From NCBI GenBank assembly GCA_963729875.1, contig CAVSPR010000009.1, positions 620,001 through 684,000 on the forward strand: 64,000 nt of DNA, given 5' to 3'. Below, piece after piece: positions 37,803 through 45,538 of this stretch. How positions within the stretch are numbered: the stretch's first letter is position 1; each line of letters opens with the position of its first letter. The notes below the pieces were generated by a model, which was not told the origin of the DNA, did not search any database, and worked only from the letters and a program-made list of their open reading frames with translations. The translations under genes and the position numbers were made by a program. The DNA comes from DATBSL01 sp963729875 (GTDB lineage Bacteria; Acidobacteriota; Vicinamibacteria; Fen-336).

Positions 37803-40613
37803 GTGTCCCCCGTCGCGCTGAGGCGCGCTCTGTTCGCCGCCGTGTTCCTGTCGGGGGCGGCCGCGCTCGTCTTCGAGACGCTCCTCTTCCGCCAGGCGGG
37901 CCTGGCCCTCGGGAGCAGCGTGTGGGCCACGAGCCTCGTGCTCGCCAGCTTCATGGCGGGCCTCGCCGTCGGCAACGCTCTCGCCGCCCGGCACGGCCAC
38001 CGGTTTGCCCGGCCCCTGGGCGCATACGCCGGGCTGGAGCTGCTGGTGGCGGCCACCGGCGTGGCCCTCGTCTTCGCCTGGCCGGCTCTCGGAGGGCTCC
38101 TGGTCCCTCTCTTCCGTGCGCTCGCGGACGTCCCCTTCACCCTGAACGCCACCCGCCTCGCCGTGGCCTTCCTGCTGATGCTGCTGCCGGCCGCCGCGAT
38201 GGGCGCGACCCTGCCGCTCCTGGCCCGCACGCTGGGGCCCCACGAGACCTCGTTCGGCCGTCTCCTCGGCTCGCTGTACGGCTGGAACACGCTCGGCGCC
38301 GTCGCCGGGGCCGTGGCCGGTGAGGCGCTCCTCGTGGGCGAGCTCGGCATCCGGGGAACGGCGCTGTTCGCCGGCGGGCTCGACATCGTGGCGGCGGCCG
38401 TCGCGCTCGCGCTGTCTCGGCGAGGAACGGCTCCGGAGGAGGCGGGGACCGGCTCGCGACCGGGGCCCTCGCCCCCTGCCCCCTGGCGTCTCCTCGGCGT
38501 CGCCGCCCTGTGCGGGGCGGCGCTCCTCGCGCTCGAGGTCGTCTGGTTCCGCTTCCTCAGCATGTTCCTCGTCGGCACCAGCCTCACCTTCGCGCTCATG
38601 CTGGCGGTCGTCCTGCTCGGCATCGGGGCCGGGGGGCTCGTGGCGTCCAGCTGGCTGCGGGCCGACCCGGAGGCCTCCCGCTTCCTGCAACCGGTGCTGC
38701 TGGCCGCCGGCGCGCTGACGGTCGTCTCCTACGCGGCGTTCCAGGAGGTCGACGACCTGCAGGTGCTCGCCGTCGCGCCCGAGCGGGTCCTCGCCCTCGG
38801 CCTGCGCCTCATGCTGCCGGTGTCGCTTCTCTCGGGTGTCGCGTTCACCATGCTCGGGCACTCTTCCCACTCCGGGCCGGGGAGCGAGGCGCGCACGGTC
38901 GGCCGTCTGACCCTGGCCAACACGCTGGGGGCGCTCGGCGGCTCGCTGTGCGGGGGGTTTCTCCTGCTGCCCTTCCTCGGGATGGAGCGCTCGTTCGCGC
39001 TGCTCGCGGCCACCTACGGGGCTGCCGCCTTCCTTCTCCCGCGCCCCGCCGCCGTCCCCCTCTCCGCCCGCGTCGCCCGCACCTCGCTCCTCGCCCTGTA
39101 CGCCGTGGCGCTCGTCCTCTTCCCGTTCGGCCTCATGAAGCAGCGGTACCTCGCTGCGCTCGGCCTGCGCTTCGGGGCGGACGGAAGCCGGATCGTGGCG
39201 GTCCGGGAGGGGGTGAACGAGACGCTGCTCTACGCGAGGCGCGACCTCCCCACCGAGCCCCCCGTGTTCCGGCTCATCACCAACGGCTACTCGATGTCGG
39301 GGACCGCCCTCGCCTCGCGCCGCTACATGAGCCTCTACGCGTGGTGGCCGGCCGCGGTGCACAAGGACCTGCGGCGGGCCCTGCTCATCAGCTACGGCGT
39401 CGGTGTCACCGGGCGGGCGCTCACGAGCCTCTCCGGGCTGGAGCGAATCGACGTCGTCGACATCTCCCGCGACGTCCTCGAGATGAGCGCCATCGTCCAC
39501 CCGCCCTCCGCGAACCCGCTGGCCGACCGGCGCGTCCGGGTCCACGTCGAGGACGGGCGGCAGTACCTCCAGACCTCGACCGCCTCGTACGACCTCATCA
39601 CGGGCGAGCCGCCGCCGCCCCACGCCGCGGGCGTCGTGAACCTCTACACGCGCGAGCACTTCGATCTGATGCGGTCGCGCCTCGCCCCGGCGGGCGTCGT
39701 GACCTACTGGCTGCCGGTCAACCAGCTGCTCGTGCCGGACACGCAGGCCATCGTCGGGGCCTTCTGCGGAGCGTTCCCCGACTGCTCGCTCTGGGGCGGC
39801 GCCGGCTTCGACTGGATGCTCGTGGGGACGAACGGCCTCCGGGGGCCCGTCGCCGAGGAGCGCTTCGTGCGGCCGTGGGGCGACCCCGGCCTTCGCCTGG
39901 CCATGGCCGAGGTCGGCCTCGAGGTGCCCGAGCAGCTCGGAGCGCTCTTCATCGGCGACGCTGCCGACCTTCGCGAGCTGGTGGGGCCCTCGCGGCCGCT
40001 GGTGGACGACTTCCCCCGGAGGATCATGGCCAGGGCGAATCAGAAGCTCACGCTCGTTCCTCGCGACTACTACCGGCGTCTCCTGGACGCGGGGGCGGCG
40101 CGGGAGAGGTTCGCGAAGAGCGCGTACGTCGCCTCGCTGTGGCCCGCGGGGCTCCGCGAGCGGACCCTCGGCTACTTCGAGTGGCAAAGGGGCATCGACG
40201 AGGGCTTCCTCTCGCTCGCCTTCTGGAAGCCCCCGGCGACCGCCGGGCTGGCCGAGCTCGATGCCGTTCTCAGCCGCACGTCCCTGCGCACGCTCGCCCT
40301 GTGGTCGGTGGGCACCAGCGTGGCCGAGCAATCGGTCGTGGCCACCCTCGCCTCCCGGGGCCAGCGCTTCGAGGAGCTCCTCGGCCTCGGGGCCCTGGCC
40401 GATCGCGACTACGAGGGCGCCGCCTCTCTCTTCGCGCGGGCTCCCGGAGCCGACAACGTCTACCGGCGCGCCTACTCCCTCGCGCTCGCCGGCCGAACGG
40501 AGGAAGCGACCCGGCTCGCCCGCGAGGTCCAGGAACGGCCGGACCGTCCCTCCGACCGGGCCTTCTGGGCCTGGATGGACGGCCGATTCGGGACGGGCGC
40601 GCCGTCGCCCTGA
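37803..40613 (+). CDS. Multi-pass membrane protein with spermidine-synthase-like domain
   Basis: 936 residues. About 12-14 membrane helices (first: LFAAVFLSGAAALVFETLLFRQ) occupy residues 1-460, then a Rossmann-type domain of the spermine/spermidine synthase superfamily from about 475 (LLISYGVGVTGRALTSL, RIDVVDISRDVLEMSAIVH, RVHVEDGRQYL). Where aminopropyltransferases have a catalytic Asp in a DxxDP loop there is EPPPPHAAGVVNLYT, so polyamine synthesis is unlikely. The C-terminal 230 residues (DFPRRIMARANQKL onward) look helical and TPR-like. Such 'fused MFS/spermidine synthase' proteins have no proven role. Unbroken frame; leaderless-type promoter inside acvB. Confidence 0.8.
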   Translation: MSPVALRRALFAAVFLSGAAALVFETLLFRQAGLALGSSVWATSLVLASFMAGLAVGNALAARHGHRFARPLGAYAGLELLVAATGVALVFAWPALGGLLVPLFRALADVPFTLNATRLAVAFLLMLLPAAAMGATLPLLARTLGPHETSFGRLLGSLYGWNTLGAVAGAVAGEALLVGELGIRGTALFAGGLDIVAAAVALALSRRGTAPEEAGTGSRPGPSPPAPWRLLGVAALCGAALLALEVVWFRFLSMFLVGTSLTFALMLAVVLLGIGAGGLVASSWLRADPEASRFLQPVLLAAGALTVVSYAAFQEVDDLQVLAVAPERVLALGLRLMLPVSLLSGVAFTMLGHSSHSGPGSEARTVGRLTLANTLGALGGSLCGGFLLLPFLGMERSFALLAATYGAAAFLLPRPAAVPLSARVARTSLLALYAVALVLFPFGLMKQRYLAALGLRFGADGSRIVAVREGVNETLLYARRDLPTEPPVFRLITNGYSMSGTALASRRYMSLYAWWPAAVHKDLRRALLISYGVGVTGRALTSLSGLERIDVVDISRDVLEMSAIVHPPSANPLADRRVRVHVEDGRQYLQTSTASYDLITGEPPPPHAAGVVNLYTREHFDLMRSRLAPAGVVTYWLPVNQLLVPDTQAIVGAFCGAFPDCSLWGGAGFDWMLVGTNGLRGPVAEERFVRPWGDPGLRLAMAEVGLEVPEQLGALFIGDAADLRELVGPSRPLVDDFPRRIMARANQKLTLVPRDYYRRLLDAGAARERFAKSAYVASLWPAGLRERTLGYFEWQRGIDEGFLSLAFWKPPATAGLAELDAVLSRTSLRTLALWSVGTSVAEQSVVATLASRGQRFEELLGLGALADRDYEGAASLFARAPGADNVYRRAYSLALAGRTEEATRLAREVQERPDRPSDRAFWAWMDGRFGTGAPSP

Positions 40614-40664
40614 GCGGCGGAGGCGTAACCTTCCGAGTCGCGGTATCCTCTCGGTAAGCGACCC

Positions 40665-43238
40665 GTGCCCACCATGACCCTGGTTCCGGGGGCCCGACTC
40701 GGGCCGTACGAGATCCGCGGCCTGCTCGGGGCCGGCGGGATGGGCGAGGTGTACGGGGCGTGGGACGCGCGGCTGGGGCGCGAGGTGGCCGTGAAGGTGC
40801 TGCCGGCCGCGGCGGCGTCCGACCCCGATCGCCGCCGCCGCTTCGAGCAGGAGGCGAAGGCGGCGGGAGCGCTCCACCACCCGAACCTGCTCGCCGTCTA
40901 CGACGTGGGCTCGCACGAAGGCGCTCCGTACATCGTCTCGGAGAAGCTCGAGGGGGAGACGCTGCGCGAGCGGATGGGCGCGCCCGGCCTCACGCCGCGC
41001 AAGGCCGTCGAGTGCGCGGTGCTGGTCGCGCGCGGCCTCGCCGCCGCGCACGAGCGGGGGATCGTGCACCGGGACCTCAAGCCCGAGAACGTGTTCGTGT
41101 GCCGCGACGGGACGGTGAAGATCCTGGACTTCGGCCTGGCCAAGCTGCGCGACGAGACGACGGGCGGGCCCGAGGACGAGACGGCCGCGCGCCTGACCCG
41201 GCCTGGGGCGATCGTGGGGACGACCGCCTACATGTCTCCGGAGCAGGTCCGGGGGCTGCCGGTGGACGCCCGGTCCGACCTGTTCTCGCTGGGTGTCGTG
41301 CTGTACGAGATGCTGGCGCGGCACCGGCCGTTCGGGGGGGAGACGGCGGCCGAGGTCCAGGCCGCCATCCTGCGGGAGGAGCCGCGTGAGCTGACGGCCG
41401 TCGACGCGCGCTTGCCCGCATCCCTCGACCGCGTCGTGCGCCGCTGCCTCGAGAAGAGACCCGAGGACCGCTTCGACACCGCGCGTGACGTGGCGCTGAG
41501 CCTGGAGGCCGTGGCCGGAGCGACCGGCGAATCGACGGTCACCGCGGCTCCGGCCGGACGCCGACCCCGGCTCGGGACGGCCGCGGTCCTGACGGGGGCG
41601 CTCCTCGCCGCCGCCGCGCTCGGGGCCCTGCTCGCCTGGCACCTGCGCCCGCCACCGCTCCCGCCCTCCTACACGCAGCTCACGTACCGCCGCGGCACCA
41701 TCCTGCGCGCCCGCTTCGCCCCGGACGGCGCCACGGTCGTCTACTCGGCCGCGTGGGACGCCCAGCCGGCCCGCGTCTTCACCACCCGCCCCGGCAGCCG
41801 CGAGTCGCGCGACCTGGGCATCGAGGGAGTCGTGCTCGCGGTCTCCTCGAACGGCGAGATGGCCGTCGAGCTCGGTCGTCATCACGGGGCGTTCGGATCC
41901 GGCACGCTGGCCACGGTCTCTCTCTCGGGAGGCGCCCCCCGGGAGGTCCTCGGCGACGTCCGGGACGCCGACTGGGACGCCGAGGGACGGGAGCTCGCGG
42001 TCATCCATGTCGTCGGCGGGCGGACGCGCCTCGAGTACCCGATCGGACACGTCCTGTACGAGCCGGCGGGCGGCCTCATCGTGCTCCGCATGCTGCCCTC
42101 CGGCAGCATCGCGGTCTTCGAAAGGGTGCCGGACGGGGGGGCGAGGCCGTTCACCGTTTCCCTCGTCGACCCGAAGGGAGGACGAACGATTCTCTCGCCG
42201 GGCTGGGCGGACTGGGCTCACCTGGGCTGGTCGTCGGCGAGCGGAGAGATCTTCTTCCCCGGCGGCACCGGGGGCGAGTTCGCGCTCCAGGCCGTGAGCC
42301 CGACCGGCCGCACCCGTCTCGTCGCGCGCGTCCCCGGGGACTTCCTGCTCCACGACGTCGACCCCCGCGGCCGCATTCTGCTGGCCCGGACCTTCCCGCG
42401 CGGCGGGATCCTCGCCCTGGCTCCGGGCGAGACGCAGGAGCGCGATCTCTCCTGGCTCGATTTCTCGTCCGCGGCGGACCTCTCGGCGGACGGCCGGCAG
42501 CTTCTCATCGGAGAGATCGGCGGAGGCCTCGGCGGACGGAGCGGGATATCCCTGCGGAAGACGGACGGTTCTCCGGCCGTCATGCTCGCGGAAGGCTCTC
42601 CTCTCGCGCTGTCGCCGGACGGCAGCTTCGTCCTGGCGTTGCCGGTTGCCATCGGCGCGGGGGACCACCTGCTGGTGATCCCGACCGGCGCGGGGCAGAG
42701 TCGCGAGCTCAGCCACCCGTCCGTCCCCCGCTTCACCGACGCCCGATGGTTCCCCGATGGACGCCACGTCGTGGTCGTCGGCGGCCAGGGCGAAGGACTG
42801 ACGCGTCTTTACTACTGGGACGTGGAGAATGCCGAGGCACCGCGAGCCCTGTCTCCGGAGGGCGACTTCGGTCCCCCTGCGGTGGCCCCCGACGGCCGGT
42901 GGGTGGCCGCGGCGCCCCACGGCGCGCCCCTCGCGCTCTACCCTGTCGACGGCGGGTCGGCGCGGCCCCTGCCGGGAGGCCAGGCCGACGACGAGCCGCT
43001 GCGCTTCAGCGCTGACGGCCGCTCGCTGTTCGTGCGACGCGGGGACAGGGTGCCCGCGCGCATCGAGCGGGTCGACGTCGTGAGCGGCGCGAGGCACCCC
43101 TGGAAGGAGCTCCGGCCCGCCGACCCGGCGGGTGTCTTCGGCATCAGCAGCGTCGTTCTCACCCCCGACGGGAGGAGCTACGCGTACACGTTCTCCTCGG
43201 CGATCGGCAGCCTGTACCTCGCCGAGGGCGTGAGGTAG
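40665..43238 (+). CDS. Membrane Ser/Thr kinase with C-terminal beta-propeller
   Basis: 857 residues from GTG 40665 (ATG 40674 is an equal alternative three codons in). Kinase domain at about 10-275 with LLGAGGMGEVY, VAVKVL, HRDLKPENVF, LDFGLAKL and YMSPEQVRGL all intact; one membrane helix near 300-318 (LTGALLAAAALGALLAW); then a TolB/PD40-type propeller with blades such as FAPDGATVVYS, DADGRQLLI-like, LSPDGSFVLALP, FPDGRHVVVV, APDGRWVAAAP and LTPDGRSYAYTF. This kinase-propeller design is common in Acidobacteriota; the propeller would sense a periplasmic ligand. Substrate unknown. TATCCT at 40644-40649 could be its -10 element. Confidence 0.92.
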   Translation: MPTMTLVPGARLGPYEIRGLLGAGGMGEVYGAWDARLGREVAVKVLPAAAASDPDRRRRFEQEAKAAGALHHPNLLAVYDVGSHEGAPYIVSEKLEGETLRERMGAPGLTPRKAVECAVLVARGLAAAHERGIVHRDLKPENVFVCRDGTVKILDFGLAKLRDETTGGPEDETAARLTRPGAIVGTTAYMSPEQVRGLPVDARSDLFSLGVVLYEMLARHRPFGGETAAEVQAAILREEPRELTAVDARLPASLDRVVRRCLEKRPEDRFDTARDVALSLEAVAGATGESTVTAAPAGRRPRLGTAAVLTGALLAAAALGALLAWHLRPPPLPPSYTQLTYRRGTILRARFAPDGATVVYSAAWDAQPARVFTTRPGSRESRDLGIEGVVLAVSSNGEMAVELGRHHGAFGSGTLATVSLSGGAPREVLGDVRDADWDAEGRELAVIHVVGGRTRLEYPIGHVLYEPAGGLIVLRMLPSGSIAVFERVPDGGARPFTVSLVDPKGGRTILSPGWADWAHLGWSSASGEIFFPGGTGGEFALQAVSPTGRTRLVARVPGDFLLHDVDPRGRILLARTFPRGGILALAPGETQERDLSWLDFSSAADLSADGRQLLIGEIGGGLGGRSGISLRKTDGSPAVMLAEGSPLALSPDGSFVLALPVAIGAGDHLLVIPTGAGQSRELSHPSVPRFTDARWFPDGRHVVVVGGQGEGLTRLYYWDVENAEAPRALSPEGDFGPPAVAPDGRWVAAAPHGAPLALYPVDGGSARPLPGGQADDEPLRFSADGRSLFVRRGDRVPARIERVDVVSGARHPWKELRPADPAGVFGISSVVLTPDGRSYAYTFSSAIGSLYLAEGVR

Positions 43239-43310
43239 CGGGCTCGGCGGCGAGCCGGCTGTCGCCCGAGGCGAACCACTCCGAGGCGAAGCCGGAACAG
43301 GAGTGAGGCC

Positions 43311-44069
43311 TCACCCGCCCGCCACCCGGAAGACGAGCGCCACCGTCCGGTAGGGGAACTCGAGGACGCCCCCGTGGGCGTGGACGTCGAAGAGGGTGCG
43401 CAACGCGGAGTCGAAGCCCCCGCGGTCCGCCACCGCGCGAAAGACGTACGAGCTCGACCAGGCGCGGCCGCGGAGGCCCTCGAAGTCGAAGAGCTGCGCG
43501 TTCGGTGCCTCGAAGTCGTGGGGCGCCTCGACCCGCGGGTGGGCTCGCAGCCGCACGAGGCTCTCCTCCCAGCGCTCGAGGACCGCGTACTCCGTGCTGA
43601 AGCGCCGGAGGAGGTCCTGGTACTCCGCCATGAACGGGCTCTCGCCCCGCAGGTTCCAGATCGCGGCCACGCGGCCGTCCGGCTCGAGGATGCGGTGGAA
43701 CTCGGCGAGGGCCCGGTCGGCGTCGAACCAGTGGAAGGCCTGGGCGACCGTGACGAGGGCGACGCTCGCGTCGTCGAGCCCCGTGGCTTCGGCCTCGCCG
43801 CGACGGTACCGCGCGGGCCCGCCGGCGCCGCGCGCCTCGGCCAGCATGTCCTCGTTCGGGTCGATGCCCACGACGTCGAGGCCCCGCACCGCGAGGAGGC
43901 GGGTCAGGATGCCGGTCCCGCAGCCGACGTCGGCGACGCAATCGCCCGGGGCGCACGCCCGACTCGCGCGAGGACCTGGTCGACGAGCGCGTCGGGGTAG
44001 GACGGGCGGTGCCGGGCGTAGCCGGACGCGGCTCCGGCGAAGCGCTCGCGGGGGTCGATCGGCGCCCAT
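43311..44069 (-). CDS. Class I SAM-dependent methyltransferase (two frameshifts)
   Basis: About 252 residues when restored. From about 43945 on, the frame reads the Methyltransf_11 pattern: CVADVGCGTGILTRLLAVRG, VVGIDPNEDMLAEARG, VALVTVAQAFHWFDADRALAEFHRILEPDGRVAAIWNL, to TGA 43311. The N-terminal part is in another frame (APIDPRERFAGAASGYARHRPSYPDALVDQVL), and neither ATG 44069 nor ATG 44078 is in that frame, so one base is probably missing near 44062 and another change occurs near 43955. The 'FHWFD' motif places it with the SmtA-like group of unknown substrate. TACGAT lies 7 bases before ATG 44069. Confidence 0.75.
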   Translation of the reverse strand: MGADRPPRALRRSRVRLRPAPPVLPRRARRPGPRASRACAPGDCVADVGCGTGILTRLLAVRGLDVVGIDPNEDMLAEARGAGGPARYRRGEAEATGLDDASVALVTVAQAFHWFDADRALAEFHRILEPDGRVAAIWNLRGESPFMAEYQDLLRRFSTEYAVLERWEESLVRLRAHPRVEAPHDFEAPNAQLFDFEGLRGRAWSSSYVFRAVADRGGFDSALRTLFDVHAHGGVLEFPYRTVALVFRVAGG

Positions 44070-44095
44070 CCCCTCCATCGTACGCGAGGGGGCCG

Positions 44096-44123
44096 TTGAC
44101 AGCCCGTCCCGCGGACGTATGCT
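44096..44123 (+). promoter_or_regulatory. Promoter of the Tat-signal aminotransferase gene
   Basis: TTGACA (44096-44101), a 16-base spacer and TATGCT (44118-44123). It is followed by an untranslated stretch with the ribosome binding site GAAGGGGG before ATG 44155. It lies back to back with the start of the minus-strand methyltransferase. Confidence 0.6.
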
Positions 44124-44154
44124 CGGGCCGCGCGAGCGTCCGAAGGGGGCGATC

Positions 44155-45522
44155 ATGGGCCACGCGATCTCGCGGCGGGGCTTCTCTGGCAGCAGCAGGG
44201 ACGGCGGTCGTCGGCCCGCGCCGCCGCACCTCCCGGGAGCGCGCCCGGGCCGACGGTCCTCGCGGCCGGCGGGGAAAAGCCGGCCCTCCTCGGCGGCGCC
44301 CCGGTCCGCACCACGTCCTTTCCCTCGTGGCCGGTCATCGACGAGCGCGAGGACAAGGCGCTCCTCGACGTGCTGCACGGCGGGAAGTGGTACCGCGGCG
44401 ACGGGCAGACGGTGAACCGGTTCGAGGAGGCCTACGCGCGCCTCACCGGTGCGAAGCACTGCATCGCCACCGCCAACGGCACGAGCGCCCTCTACGCCTC
44501 GCTCGCCGGCCTCGACGTCGGCCCCGGGCGACGAGGTGATCCTCCCCCCCTACACCTTCGTCGCCACCCTGAACGTCGTCTTCCTCCAGTACGCCCTCCC
44601 CGTCTTCGTGGACTCCGACCCCGAGACGTTCCAGATGGACGCGCGTAAGCTGGAGGCCGCCGTCACCGACCGCACCGCCGCGATCATGCCCGTCCACCTC
44701 GGCGGCAACGCCTGCGACCTCGACGCGATCCTCGAGGTCGGGCGCAGGCGGAAGGTCCCCGTCCTCGAGGACGCGTGCCAGGCGCACCTCGGCGAGTGGC
44801 GGGGGCGCAAGCTCGGGACGCTCGGTGCCGCCGGCTGCTTCAGCTTCCAGGCGAGCAAGAACCTCAACTCGGGCGAGGGCGGCGCGATCCTCACCAGCGA
44901 CGACGACCTCGCCGGGCGCTGCTGGGCCTTCCACGACAACTCCCGGGCGCGCCGGGGCGCCGGCTACGGCACCCCGCCCCTCGGCGGCCGCGGCGCGAAC
45001 CTCCGCCTGACCGAGTTCCAGGCCGGGCTCCTCCTCGCGCAGATGACCCGCGTCGAGGAGCAGTCGCGGGTCCGGGAGGAGAACGCGCGGTACCTGACGC
45101 AGCAGCTCCGGGAGATCCCCGGCATCCTCCCCGCGAGGATGCACGAGGGCTGCACCCGCAACGCGTACCACCTCTATATGTTCCGCTACCAGAAGGAGGC
45201 GCTTCGCCGGCCTGCCGCGCGCCCGGTTCCTCGAGGCGCTCGCGGGCCGAGGGTATTCCCTGCTCGTCGGGGTACACGCCGCTCAACAAGGAGCCGTTCG
45301 TCAAGGCGACACTGGCCTCGCGCGGCTACCGGAAGGTCTTCCCGCCGGAGGTCCTCGCGGCGCTGGGAGGAGCAGAACCGCTGCCCGGCCAACGACCAGC
45401 TGTGCGAGGAGGGCGTCTGGTTCACCCAGACCATGCTCCTCGGCCCGCGGCGGGACATGGACGACATCGTCTCCGCGATCCGCCGGATCCACGCCTCCGC
45501 CGCGGACCTGGCGCGGGCCTGA
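44155..45522 (+). pseudogene. DegT/DnrJ/EryC1-type PLP aminotransferase with twin-arginine signal, many frameshifts
   Basis: Similar to sugar aminotransferases that use PLP: LLGGAPVRTTSFPSWPVIDE, GDEVILPPYTFVATLNVV, VLEDACQAHLGEW, GCFSFQASKNLNSGEGGAIL (PLP-binding Lys in SKNLNSGEGG), RLTEFQAGLLL and a C-terminal CPANDQLCEEGVWFTQTMLLG. The N-terminus reads MGHAISRRGF and, after one base, LAAAGTAVVG: a Tat signal. Reading one product needs corrections near 44189, in 44190-44290, at 44525, and near 45205, 45250 and 45370. That is far more than in other genes, so this may be a real pseudogene, not only sequence error. Cytoplasmic relatives act on nucleotide sugars; the exported form is of unknown role. 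Confidence 0.75.
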
Positions 45523-45538
45523 GCCTGGAGGTCAGCCG

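Noticed and set aside
40644..40649. TATCCT before the propeller kinase as a leaderless -10 element
   Set aside because: It lies 15 bases before the GTG and has no -35 partner; spacing does not match the 6-10 base pattern of the other genes.
36297..43097. A 2266-codon open frame on the minus strand
   Set aside because: It runs antisense to acvB, the spermidine-synthase-like gene and the propeller kinase, which are full-length families. The antisense product is low-complexity and rich in Arg, Glu, Gly; it comes from extreme GC at third positions.
43241..43256. GGCTCG-GCGG-CGAGCC hairpin between the propeller kinase and the methyltransferase
   Set aside because: Only 6 base pairs and no T tract on either strand; in DNA this GC-rich such stems are common.
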